Part shown: one piece after another, positions 49,267 to 58,900 of the stretch
How the letters are laid out: each line of letters starts with the position of its first letter
Numbering within the stretch: the first letter of the stretch is position 1
DNA from: UBA970 sp049419605
Lineage (GTDB): Bacteria; Bacillota_I; Bacilli_A; RFN20; CAG-826
Assembly: GCA_049419605.1 (NCBI GenBank)
Contig: JBMSKF010000004.1
Location: 1 to 64,000, forward strand
Direction: 5' to 3'
Length of the DNA stretch: 64,000 bases
The notes under the pieces: model-generated
Seen by the model: only the letters and a program-made list of their open reading frames with translations
Databases searched by the model: none
What the model was told of the DNA's origin: nothing
Position numbers and translations under genes: made by a program

Positions 49267-49689
49267 GTGGCTAAACGAATCGCAAAAGTCGTGAAAATGG
49301 AACTACCTGGAGGCGAAGCTAAACCAGGCCCAAAACTCGCATCCGCAGGGATTGTGATGCCTAAATTTTGCACCGATTTTAATGCAAAAACAGCAGACAA
49401 AAAAGGTGAAATTATTCCAGTCATCATCACTGCATTTGAAGACAAATCATTTGAGTTCGTCATCAAAACTTCTCCAGTTGCTGGCTTAATTAAGAAAGCT
49501 GCTGGCGTTGAAAGTGGATCAAGTAATCCTAAAACCACTAAAGTTGGAAAAATTTCACGTTCAGCTTTAAAGAAAATTGCGGAATACAAATTACCTGATT
49601 TAAACGCTTATGACATTGAAGCTGCCATGAAAATTATTGAAGGTTCTGCCCGTAATATGGGCATTACCGTTGAAGAAGACAAGAAGTAA
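49267..49689 (+). CDS. rplK: 50S ribosomal protein L11
   Basis: 140 aa from a GTG start at 49267, fixed by AAGGAGG eight bases upstream and the family start AKRIAKVVKMELPGGEAKPG. GPKLASAGIVMPKFCTDFNA and the C-terminal RNA-binding domain SARNMGITVEE follow. Part of the GTPase-associated centre. A second L1-like site lies right after its stop. Confidence 0.97.
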   Translation: MAKRIAKVVKMELPGGEAKPGPKLASAGIVMPKFCTDFNAKTADKKGEIIPVIITAFEDKSFEFVIKTSPVAGLIKKAAGVESGSSNPKTTKVGKISRSALKKIAEYKLPDLNAYDIEAAMKIIEGSARNMGITVEEDKK

Positions 49690-49717
49690 GTGGAAGAGCG
49701 TTGCTCGTTAGCACCAC
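49690..49717 (+). promoter_or_regulatory. candidate L1-binding site between rplK and rplA
   Basis: GTGG (49690–49693) pairs with CCAC (49714–49717). GAGC (49696–49699) pairs with GCTC (49703–49706) with loop GTT, and GTTAGCA is left as the asymmetric 3' internal loop. This is close, from memory, to the L1 operator GTGG.AG....GTTA..ACCAC of Bacilli. Confidence 0.7.
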
Positions 49718-49734
49718 AGAAAGAATAAATCATT

Positions 49735-50421
49735 ATGAAACGCGGAAAGAAGTATGAGGCTGCCTTAAAGCTCGTTGACATCAACAAGCTCTATACCATT
49801 CAAGAAGCAAGTGCATTAGTTAAAAAAACATCAACCGTTAAATTTGATGCCACCGTTGATGTTTCTTATCGACTCAATGTTGACACCACCCAAGCAGATC
49901 AACAAATCCGTGGGACGATTGTTTTACCACATGGAAATGGGAAAACCAAAAAAGTCCTAGCGGTTACGTTAAGCAAAACCGCTGATGCAAAAGCTGCAGG
50001 TGCAGATTTTGTTGGTGGTAAAGAATTATTAGAAAAAATTAATAAAGAAAATTGGTTTGACTTCGATGTCATCGTTGCCACGCCTGAAATGATGGGCGAA
50101 ATTGGTAAATTAGGTAAAGTATTAGGTCCCAAAGGATTGATGCCAAATCCAAAAACTGGAACTGTCGCAGTCGATATCGGCAAAGCCATTAAAGAAATTA
50201 AGGCGGGTAAAGTTGAATATCGTTTAGATAAAGAAGCTAACGTCGCAGTCTCTATCGGTCGCGTCAGCTTTACGGAAGCTCAACTTGCTGAAAATTTACA
50301 AGCTTTAACGGATGCAATCGTAAAATCTCGTCCAGCTTCTGTCAAAGGTAACTTCTTCAAAGCCGCAACCATCCACACAACGATGGGTCCTGGCATCAAG
50401 TTTACGTTTGAAGGTCGCTAG
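49735..50421 (+). CDS. rplA: 50S ribosomal protein L1
   Basis: 228 aa. VDVSYRLNVDTTQADQQIRG and ATPEMMGEIGKLGKVLGPKG are the signatures. Forms the mobile L1 stalk at the E site and in most bacteria represses its own operon by binding an mRNA copy of its rRNA site, for which two candidates lie upstream. No strong Shine-Dalgarno before the ATG (only AGAATAAATC), consistent with control by a nearby structure. Confidence 0.97.
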   Translation: MKRGKKYEAALKLVDINKLYTIQEASALVKKTSTVKFDATVDVSYRLNVDTTQADQQIRGTIVLPHGNGKTKKVLAVTLSKTADAKAAGADFVGGKELLEKINKENWFDFDVIVATPEMMGEIGKLGKVLGPKGLMPNPKTGTVAVDIGKAIKEIKAGKVEYRLDKEANVAVSIGRVSFTEAQLAENLQALTDAIVKSRPASVKGNFFKAATIHTTMGPGIKFTFEGR

Positions 50422-50433
50422 TCTTTCTTCCCT

Positions 50434-50533
50434 TGTTTGAGTGTTATAGAACCATAGACAGCAACGGCCACGGGGGCTTAATCATGTTGCCGAGGATCTC
50501 GATATAAAGAATCTCTTGGATCTACAACTCAAA
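50434..50533 (+). promoter_or_regulatory. L10 leader (rplJ–rplL autoregulatory RNA)
   Basis: A closing helix pairs TTTGAGT and TAGA (50436–50450) with TCTA and ACTCAAA (50521–50533). Inside, the conserved segments TAGACAGCAACGG, GGGGGCTTAATC and TTGCCGAGGAT follow in the order of the Rfam L10 leader, with GCAAC (50461–50465) pairing GTTGC (50486–50490). L10(L12)4 binding here represses translation of rplJL. Confidence 0.88.
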
Positions 50534-50565
50534 AATATAAAACGGTAATCCAAGGAGGTGAACCA

Positions 50566-51069
50566 ATGAACAAAACGATTCTCAAAGAAAAAGAAGCGTT
50601 AGTTAACGAAATTGAAACGTTAGCAAAAAAGAGTGCATCGATACTCATCGTCGGTTATCAAAAAATGACCGTCGCAGAATTATCAACCTTACGTCGTAAC
50701 TTACGTAAGAACAATGCCCAATTTGGTGTTTACAAAAATACCTTAGTTCGTCGGGCAACGGATAAGTTAGGCATTAAAGATAATGCTTTAACGAATACGT
50801 TACAAGGTGCAAACGGTTTTATTTTTACCAGTGATGCCCTTGAAGGCAGCAAAATCGTGGTCAAGTTTTCTAAGGCCAACGAAAAGCTCGTCGTCAAAGG
50901 TGCGATTCAAGATGGTAAATTTATTGATGCCGCTCAAGTTAAAGTGTTAGCATCTTTACCCGGAAGATCCCAACTCTTATCGATGCTTGCCTCGGCCTTA
51001 CAAGGTCCGATTCGCAAATTGGCAGTAGCAGTCAAAGCTGTTGCTGACAAGCCACAAGCCGCTGCTTAA
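50566..51069 (+). CDS. rplJ: 50S ribosomal protein L10
   Basis: 167 aa. VGYQKMTVAELSTLRRNLRK and KNTLVRRATDKLG are typical. Its C-terminal helix recruits L7/L12 dimers. AAGGAGGTG site and the L10 leader upstream. The C-terminus ends KPQAAA. Confidence 0.97.
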   Translation: MNKTILKEKEALVNEIETLAKKSASILIVGYQKMTVAELSTLRRNLRKNNAQFGVYKNTLVRRATDKLGIKDNALTNTLQGANGFIFTSDALEGSKIVVKFSKANEKLVVKGAIQDGKFIDAAQVKVLASLPGRSQLLSMLASALQGPIRKLAVAVKAVADKPQAAA

Positions 51070-51092
51070 TACTGCCATAGGAGGAAATAAAC

Positions 51093-51470
51093 ATGGCCAA
51101 ATTAACAAAAGAAGAAATCATTGCCTCAGTTAAAGAAATGACAGTTGTTGAACTCAACGACTTAGTCAAAGCGATTGAAACCGAATTCGGTGTCACCGCT
51201 GCCGCTGTTGCCGCCGCTCCAGCCGCCGCTGCAGATGATGCCGGTGCTAAGAAGGGTCCTGCTGAAGTCACCCTTACTTTAAAGAGTGCTGGTGCACAAA
51301 AAGTTGCTGTCATTAAAGCTGTTCAAGCCATTACTGGTTTAGGCTTAATGGATGCGAAGAAACTCGTTGATGGTGCTCCAAGCAAAATCAAAGAAAAAAT
51401 CTCACCAGTTGAAGCTGAAGAACACAAAAAAGCATTGGTTGCTGCCGGTGCTGAAGTCGAAGTTAAGTAA
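51093..51470 (+). CDS. rplL: 50S ribosomal protein L7/L12
   Basis: 125 aa. N-terminal dimerisation domain, an Ala-rich hinge (AAAVAAAPAAAADDAG, normal for L12), and the C-terminal factor-binding domain GLMDAKKLVDGAPSKIKE. Recruits EF-G and EF-Tu. TAGGAGG site upstream. Confidence 0.98.
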   Translation: MAKLTKEEIIASVKEMTVVELNDLVKAIETEFGVTAAAVAAAPAAAADDAGAKKGPAEVTLTLKSAGAQKVAVIKAVQAITGLGLMDAKKLVDGAPSKIKEKISPVEAEEHKKALVAAGAEVEVK

Positions 51471-51490
51471 GCTCAATTTCGAAAAGTTAC

Positions 51491-51519
51491 AAACCTGCCT
51501 TTTCATTAAGGCAGGTTTT
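51491..51519 (+). terminator. hairpin with short T-run between rplL and rsmC–rpoB (attenuator-like)
   Basis: AAACCTGCCTT (51491–51501), loop TTCATT, AAGGCAGGTTT (51508–51518). Only four T follow, so it probably terminates partially. No promoter is seen before rsmC, so rpoBC would be fed by readthrough. Confidence 0.65.
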
Positions 51520-51542
51520 ACCACTTTATAGGAGGGCGTGAA

Positions 51543-52136
51543 ATGGGTCATTATTTCGAAAATAATCCACCCAAAACCATCAAGGAATTTACGGTCACGT
51601 ATACCATTGCTGGAAAAAAATTCACCCTACTAGCCAGTAGCGGGATCTTCGCTAAGCAAGGTCTTGATGATGGTAGTCGATTGCTGATTAATGTGTTGTT
51701 GCAAGATGCATTAAAAGGTTCATGCTTAGACCTTGGCTGTGGATACGGCCCGGTTGGATTAACACTGGCAAGTCTTAATCCCAACTTGATACTTACACTT
51801 GCCGACGTCAATGAACGGGCAGTCATTGATGCCAGACATAACGCCCAACGTCTTGGCTTGACGAATCTCCACATATTGACGAGTGATGGTTTTCAAGAAT
51901 TGACGCGAACCTTCGATGTGATTGCCTTTAATCCACCGATTCGCGCCGGAAAAAAAACAATCTACCGTCTTTATCAAGAAGCCAAACAGCATCTTCATCC
52001 CGATGGCAGTTTATATATTGTCATTCGCAAAGATAAAGGCGCTGAATCCCATGAGACCTATTTGCTAACGTTGTTTAGCAAGGTCCTGCGCAGAGACCGA
52101 GACAAAGGCTATCTCGTGTTGATCGCAAAACCATAA
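51543..52136 (+). CDS. rsmC: 16S rRNA guanine-N2 methyltransferase, RsmC-like (YbxB)
   Basis: 197 aa SAM-dependent methyltransferase. Motif I DLGCGYGPVG at 63–72 and the catalytic NPPI motif at 130–133, as in the RsmC/RlmG family. N-terminal half starts with HYFENNPPK typical of YbxB proteins, the short single-domain version. Located between rplL and rpoB as in Bacillus. TAGGAGGG site. Confidence 0.9.
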   Translation: MGHYFENNPPKTIKEFTVTYTIAGKKFTLLASSGIFAKQGLDDGSRLLINVLLQDALKGSCLDLGCGYGPVGLTLASLNPNLILTLADVNERAVIDARHNAQRLGLTNLHILTSDGFQELTRTFDVIAFNPPIRAGKKTIYRLYQEAKQHLHPDGSLYIVIRKDKGAESHETYLLTLFSKVLRRDRDKGYLVLIAKP

Positions 52137-52146
52137 GGAGAGACAT

Positions 52147-55100
52147 ATGGCAAAAACGACAAAGAAAAAAGTTAAAGTTGGTCGCGACACGGTTGCATTA
52201 ACCGGACCACTTAAAATTGGTACTGGCGGTGCTCGCCACTATCAAAACATGGATAACAACCGTGTGAATTATTCCAAGATTTCTGGTGCCCTTCCTTTAC
52301 CAAACTTAGTGGAAGTACAAACAGAAAATTATCAATGGCTCTTAGAAAAAGGCCTTGATGAAGCTCTCAAAGATATCTTTCCCATTGAAAATTATGCAGG
52401 TACATTAAAACTCGAATACTTAGGTTTCCGTTTTGATGCGCCTAGCTACACATATTTAGAATGTAAAGATCGGGATATGACGTATTCCGTTCCCTTACGT
52501 GTTAATTTAAGATTAATTTTTAAAGAAGATGGCAACATCAAAGAATCAGAAGTATTCTTAGGTGATTTCCCATTAATGACGAACTCAGGCACCTTCATCA
52601 TTAACGGTGTTGAAAAAGTCATCGTTTCGCAAATCCGTCGTTCTCCAGGTGCTTATTTATCCAAAGCGATGGATAAGACTGGTAAGTTCCTTTTTAAAGC
52701 TGACTTGATTCCAATGAGAGGAACATGGTTAGAATTTGAATCGGACGCAAAAGATGTTTTATCCGTTCGTATCGACCGTCAACGGAAAATGTATGCTTCA
52801 ATCATTTTAAAATCTTTATTAGCGTTTGATGAATCAACCCTTGAAGGTAAAAATAAAGAATTACGAGCGCAAGAATATGCGAAGAAATTAGACGAAACGA
52901 TTATTGGTTTATTTGGTGATAAAGATATTTTAAGAAACACATTGGGTAAAGACGCTGATACCGTTTCTACTCACTATGCGTTAAGCCAAATTTTCTCAAA
53001 AATGAAACCTGGTGAACCAAGAACCGATGACGGTATCAATAACTTTATTATTCAAAAGTTTTTTGATCCTAAACGTTATAACTTAGGGATGGCAGGCCGA
53101 TATAAATATGCCAAGAAATTAGGTATTTATAATCGCTTAGCTGGAAGAGTCTTAGCCGAAGATTTAGTCGATGCTGATGGCGAAGTTCGTTTAAGCAAAG
53201 GCACGTTAGTCACTAAAGATGTTGTTGAAAAACTCAGAGAAGAAAAATTCTTTGAAAAAGGTGCTCATGAAATTAAAGTACCAATCAACACTGACTTAAA
53301 TAATCGCAATAAAGTGAACGTCATTAAAGTTTTCCCCAACGCCAAGAAGGAAACCATTTCGCATATCGTCGGGACTGATTTGAATTTAAAAGATGAAACG
53401 GTCACGATTCCTGATATGCTTGCCACCTTCTCATACTTTTTAAACTTGATGGATGGTTTTGGTGATACCGATGATATCGATCACTTAGCGAACCGTCGTA
53501 TTCACTCTGTGGGTGAATTGATTCAAAATCGCTTCCGTCTAGGTTTATCCAAGATGGCGAAATCGATTCGGGAAAAAATGTCTATTTCTGACATCACCAA
53601 TGTTACACCACAAACCTTAGTGAATATCAAACCGTTAACCGCGCAAGTTAAAGAATTTTTCTCTACCGATCCACTTTCTCAATTTATGGATCAAACGAAC
53701 CCACTTGCTGAATTAGCGAACAAGCGTCGTATCTCTGCTTTAGGGAGTGGCGGTATCAAACGTGACCGCGCGTCCTTCGACGTTCGTGACGTTCACTTCT
53801 CACACTATGGTCGTATTTGTCCAATTGAAACACCTGAAGGTCAAAACATTGGTTTAATCACCAATTTAGCGACCTATGCAAAAGTGAATCATTATGGCTT
53901 CATTGAAACCCCTTATCGTAAAGTCGATAAGAAAAATGGTCGTGTTTTAGAAGAAACTGAATATTTATCCGCAGAACAAGAAAGACCCTTTGTTATTGCC
54001 CAAGCCTCGAACAAACTTGGTAAAGATGGCAAATTCTTAGAAGACAAAATCATTGCACGTTTCAATGGTGATAACATCATGGCGAACATCGAAGATGTGG
54101 ATTACATGGACGTTTCACCAAAACAAGTTGTCTCCATTGCCTCTGCTTGTATTCCATTCTTAGAAAACGACGATACCACTCGGGCATTGATGGGTGCAAA
54201 CATGCAACGTCAAGCTTTACCTTTATTAAAACCACAAGCGCCTTTCGTTGGCACAGGTATTGAACACGCGATTGCTCGTGACTCTGGCTTAGCCGTGGTT
54301 GCCCAACAAGATGGTGAAGTCACGTACATTGATTCTCGTAAAATTGTTGTCAAGACGAAAGGTAGCAGCGAAGAAATTTCCTACCCATTACAAAAGTTTA
54401 ATCGCTCTAACCAAGGAACATGCATTAACCAAGTCTCCATTGTCAAACCAGGACAAAAAGTATTAGCAGGACAAATTCTTGCCGATGGTCCTGCCATGGA
54501 TAATGGTGATTTAGCACTTGGTCAAAACGTGACCATCGCCTTTATGACTTGGAACGGTTATAACTTTGAAGACGCAGTCATCATGTCTGAACGCTTAGTC
54601 AAAGAAGATGTTTATACGTCGATCCATATTGAAGAACATACTTTAGAATGCCGTGCCACTAAATTAGGTGATGAAGAAATTACTCGTGATATTCCTTCTA
54701 CGAATGAAGAAGCAAAAGCTTATTTAGATGAACGCGGGATTATTATTCCGGGTGCGGAAGTGAAAGAAGGCGACATCCTTGTTGGTAAAGTGACACCTAA
54801 AGGTGTGACCGAACCTACGAGTGAAGAAAAATTATTACGCGCGATCTTTAGTGAAAAAACTAAAGAAGGTAAAGATTCCTCCCTCCGTGTTCCACATGGT
54901 GGTGCAGGTATTGTCTTAGATGTAAAAACTTTCTCACGTGAAAAGGGTGATGAACTTGCCCCAGGCGTGAATGAAGTCGTTCGCGTTTATATTGTGCAAA
55001 AGAGAAAAATTTCCGAAGGTGATAAGATGTCAGGTCGTCACGGTAATAAGGGTGTTATCTCCCGTATTTTACCTGTTGAAGATATGCCATATTTACCAGA

Positions 55101-55893
55101 CGGTACCCCAGTCGACATCATGCTTAACCCATTAGGGGTTCCAAGCCGGATGAACATTGGACAAATCTTAGAAATCCATTTAGGGATGGCTGCCAAGAAA
55201 CTTGGCATGAAGATCGCTACCCCAGTTTTTGATGGTATTTCCAATCAAGAAATTATGGACCTCATGAAAAAGGCAGGCCTTGATGAAGATGGTAAATCTG
55301 TCCTATTCGATGGTCGTACCGGTGAAGCGTTCGATGAACGTATTTCCGTCGGTGTCATGTACATGATTAAACTCGTGCACATGGTCGATGACAAGTTACA
55401 CGCTCGGGCAACGGGTCCTTATTCTTTAGTTACGCAACAACCATTAGGTGGTAAAGCACAAAATGGGGGTCAACGTTTCGGAGAAATGGAAGTGTGGGCA
55501 CTGGAAGCGTATGGTGCTGCCAATACCTTACAAGAAATTCTCACCATTAAATCCGATGACCGCGTTGGTCGTCGTAAGACTTATGAAGCGATCATTAAAG
55601 ATCGTGACATTCCACGTCCTGGTATTCCAGAATCGTTCAAGGTTTTACAAAAAGAATTACAAGCCTTGGCGATCGATGTTCGTTTATTTGATGAAACCAA
55701 TCAAGAAATGGATATGGAACAACTTTCTAAAGATGCACTCGCTGAAGAAAGAAAAATCAATTCATCCATCCGCGCTTATACATCTGAATCCTTTGATGAA
55801 GATGAAAATGAAATGTCCGTAAGCGAGAGCTTTACGATTGTCGATGAAAAAGGGGAAGCGATTGCTGAACCTAAAGTCGACGAAGAAGAATAG
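52147..55893 (+). CDS. rpoB: RNA polymerase beta subunit
   Basis: 1248 aa. All conserved blocks are present, including the rifampicin pocket SQFMDQTNPLAELANKRRIS (residues 511–530) and SGRHGNKG near the active centre. In the pocket, Asn525 (codon AAC at 53719–53721) stands where E. coli has His526, the Asn that natural rifampicin-resistant Mollicutes carry. Length is slightly above average for the lineage. AGGAG before the ATG; followed by rpoC after 14 bases. Confidence 0.98.
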   Translation: MAKTTKKKVKVGRDTVALTGPLKIGTGGARHYQNMDNNRVNYSKISGALPLPNLVEVQTENYQWLLEKGLDEALKDIFPIENYAGTLKLEYLGFRFDAPSYTYLECKDRDMTYSVPLRVNLRLIFKEDGNIKESEVFLGDFPLMTNSGTFIINGVEKVIVSQIRRSPGAYLSKAMDKTGKFLFKADLIPMRGTWLEFESDAKDVLSVRIDRQRKMYASIILKSLLAFDESTLEGKNKELRAQEYAKKLDETIIGLFGDKDILRNTLGKDADTVSTHYALSQIFSKMKPGEPRTDDGINNFIIQKFFDPKRYNLGMAGRYKYAKKLGIYNRLAGRVLAEDLVDADGEVRLSKGTLVTKDVVEKLREEKFFEKGAHEIKVPINTDLNNRNKVNVIKVFPNAKKETISHIVGTDLNLKDETVTIPDMLATFSYFLNLMDGFGDTDDIDHLANRRIHSVGELIQNRFRLGLSKMAKSIREKMSISDITNVTPQTLVNIKPLTAQVKEFFSTDPLSQFMDQTNPLAELANKRRISALGSGGIKRDRASFDVRDVHFSHYGRICPIETPEGQNIGLITNLATYAKVNHYGFIETPYRKVDKKNGRVLEETEYLSAEQERPFVIAQASNKLGKDGKFLEDKIIARFNGDNIMANIEDVDYMDVSPKQVVSIASACIPFLENDDTTRALMGANMQRQALPLLKPQAPFVGTGIEHAIARDSGLAVVAQQDGEVTYIDSRKIVVKTKGSSEEISYPLQKFNRSNQGTCINQVSIVKPGQKVLAGQILADGPAMDNGDLALGQNVTIAFMTWNGYNFEDAVIMSERLVKEDVYTSIHIEEHTLECRATKLGDEEITRDIPSTNEEAKAYLDERGIIIPGAEVKEGDILVGKVTPKGVTEPTSEEKLLRAIFSEKTKEGKDSSLRVPHGGAGIVLDVKTFSREKGDELAPGVNEVVRVYIVQKRKISEGDKMSGRHGNKGVISRILPVEDMPYLPDGTPVDIMLNPLGVPSRMNIGQILEIHLGMAAKKLGMKIATPVFDGISNQEIMDLMKKAGLDEDGKSVLFDGRTGEAFDERISVGVMYMIKLVHMVDDKLHARATGPYSLVTQQPLGGKAQNGGQRFGEMEVWALEAYGAANTLQEILTIKSDDRVGRRKTYEAIIKDRDIPRPGIPESFKVLQKELQALAIDVRLFDETNQEMDMEQLSKDALAEERKINSSIRAYTSESFDEDENEMSVSESFTIVDEKGEAIAEPKVDEEE

Positions 55894-55907
55894 GAAGGGA
55901 GCACAAC

Positions 55908-58900
55908 ATGGTTGATATTAACAAAATTAGTAAAATCCGCGTCGGTTTAGCTTCACCAGAAACCATTCGTAAATGGTCCCATGGAGAAGTGATGAAACCA
56001 GAAACGATTAACTATCGTTCACAAAAACCAGAAATGCAAGGTTTGTTCTGCGAAAAGATTTTTGGTCCTTCAAAAGACTATGAATGCCATTGCGGTAAGT
56101 ATAAGAAACAACGCTATGTCGGTGTTGTTTGTGAAAAATGTGGCGTTGAAGTCATGACCAAAGATGCGCGAAGAGAACGCATGGGTCATATTGAACTTGC
56201 TACACCCTGTGCCCATATTTGGTATGTCAAAGGCATTCCTTCTCGGACCGCTTTAGTCTTGGATATTAATGCAAAACAATTAGAAGAATTAGTTTACCTT
56301 GTGGGTTCTACGTTAATCTGCTTAAATCCAGGTGAATCTAAAATTTTAAAGTATCGTCAAGTGATTGATGAAAAAACTGGTCGTGTTGATTTTGTCTCCG
56401 TCATTAAAGAATTCCAAGGTCGCTTAGAAGGCTATGAAGCTGCTCGCGCTGAAGAACTCGTTAACCGATTAGAAAATCGTAGTGAACCGATCAACTTTGA
56501 AGTTGTCACGGCCTTTATTCAAAAGCACTTAGGTGCAGAATTTGGCGAAGGTGCTGAAGCAATTAAACGTTTATTAAAAGAAATCGATTTAGAAAAAGAA
56601 TTCCAAGCGATCAATAAAGAAATGGTGAATGCCCCCACGCAACGTCGTAACAAATTGATCAAGCGCTTAGAATTAATCGATAGTTTCCGTTTATCCAACA
56701 ACCGTCCTGAATGGATGATTTTGGATGTCTTACCTGTGATTCCACCCGATTTACGCCCGATGCTTCAACTCGATGGTGGTCGTTTTGCCACTTCGGATTT
56801 AAATGATTTATATCGCCGTTTAATCGCCCGTAACCGCCGCTTAAAAAACTTAATCAACATGAATGCTCCAAGCACCATGTTGCGTAACGAAAAGCGGATG
56901 TTACAAGAAGCTGTTGACGCATTAATTGATAATGGTCGTCGTGGTAAACCTGTCTTATCTTCAGGTGGTTCTGGTCGCGAATTGAAATCCTTGTCCTCTG
57001 CCTTAAAAGGTAAACAAGGTCGCTTCCGTCAAAACTTACTCGGTAAACGTGTTGACTATTCTGGTCGTTCCGTTATCGCGGTTGGTCCAGATTTAAAAAT
57101 GTATCAATGTGGATTACCAAGAGAAATGGCAATTCAATTATTGAAACCATTTATCGCCTCCTTATTGATTGATCGTGGTTATGCAAACTCTCACAAACAA
57201 GCTGAAAAGAAAGTGGATAACTATGATGAAATCGTCTTTGATATCCTTGAAGAAATTATTTCTTATCACCCTGTTTTACTCAACCGTGCCCCAACGCTTC
57301 ACCGCTTAGGGATTCAAGCATTCCAACCTAAATTAGTCGAAGGTCGTGCGATTCGCTTACACCCACTTGTCACCACTGGTTTTAACGCTGACTTTGACGG
57401 TGACCAAATGGCCGTTCACGTTCCATTAAGTAAAGCTGCTCAAGAAGAAGCAGTCAATTTAATGTTAGCTTCTAACAATATTCTTGGTCCTAAAGATGGT
57501 TTACCCATTGCCACCCCATCCCAAGACATGGTCATTGGTAATTTCTATTTAACGATGGAAAACACCAAAGCTTGGTATGAAACTAAAGCAGCAAAAGCAA
57601 GAAAAGCTGGTGACGAAATTTCCGCAGAAATGTATGATTCATTTGCCCTCAGTGAAGGTAAAGTCTTTAAAGATTTATCTGAAGTGATGATGGCGTATCA
57701 AACCAAGCAAGTGCATTTACATACGCGAATTGCTGTCCCAGGTGCAGCTTTAAAGAAAACGAATTTTACCCCTGTGATGAATGAAGGTTATTTAATTACA
57801 ACGGTTGGTAAAATGATTTTCAATAGCATTTTCCCCAATGATTTCCCTTACATCAATAATAAAAACACTGCTAACTTTAAGGCTGATTTAGAAGAATACT
57901 TTGTTCCTAAAGGTACTGATATTCCTAAAATCATTGCGAAGAAACCATTATTGACTCCCTTAGGTTCTAAAGATTTATCCGCGATTATCAAGGAAGTCTT
58001 CGCCCGTTATGGCACGAGCAAAACCAGTGTGATTCTCGATAAGATGAAAGACCAAGGCTTCAAATATGCCACAGTTTCTGGTTTAACCGTTGCCTTAAGT
58101 GACATTGTGAAATTGGAAAACAAACAAGATATTATTGCCGAAGGTGACCGTCGTGTTGAAGATATCACTGATCAATTTAATCAAGGTTTATTAACGGATG
58201 AAGAACGTTATAACCTTGTCGTGCAAATTTGGAAAGAAGATGTGCAAAAGAAAATTGCCAGCAGTGTCCTTGAACTCATGGCAAACAAGAACGACAATCC
58301 TCTCAATATTATTTTCAACTCAGGCGCGCGTGGTAAGGCTTCCAACTTCAACCAATTAATCGGTTACCGTGGTTTGATGTCAAAACCAAACGGTAAGTTT
58401 ATTGAGTTACCGATTCGCTCCTCTTTCCGGGAAGGTCTATCGATCTCGGAATTCTTTATTGCCACTCACGGTGCGCGTAAGGTCGGTGCTGATACTGCGT
58501 TAAAAACTGCTGACTCTGGGTACTTAACCCGTAAGCTTGTTGACGTTTCTCAAGACGTCATTATTCGTGAAGCAGATTGTGGCACAGATCATGGTACTAA
58601 TGTTTATGACATTAAAGATACGTCACGTGACACGATTATTACTCCATTACAAAGCCGCTTAATCGGTCGCTTTACCATTCATGATGTCATCCATCCTAAA
58701 ACCAAAGAAGTTGTGGTTCCAGGAGATCATCTCATGGATGAACGTGATGCCAAGAAGATTGTGGATGCAGGTGTGACTGACGTTGAAATCCGTTCCGTTT
58801 TAGGTTGTGAATCCAAAGGTGGTATTTGCCAAAAGTGCTATGGTCGTCATCTTGCCACTGGTAAATTAGTGGAAATCGGTGAAGCGGTTGGGATTATGGC

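Noticed and set aside
51180..51240. Ala-rich hinge of L7/L12 as another unusual tail
   Set aside because: An Ala-rich hinge is normal for this protein family.
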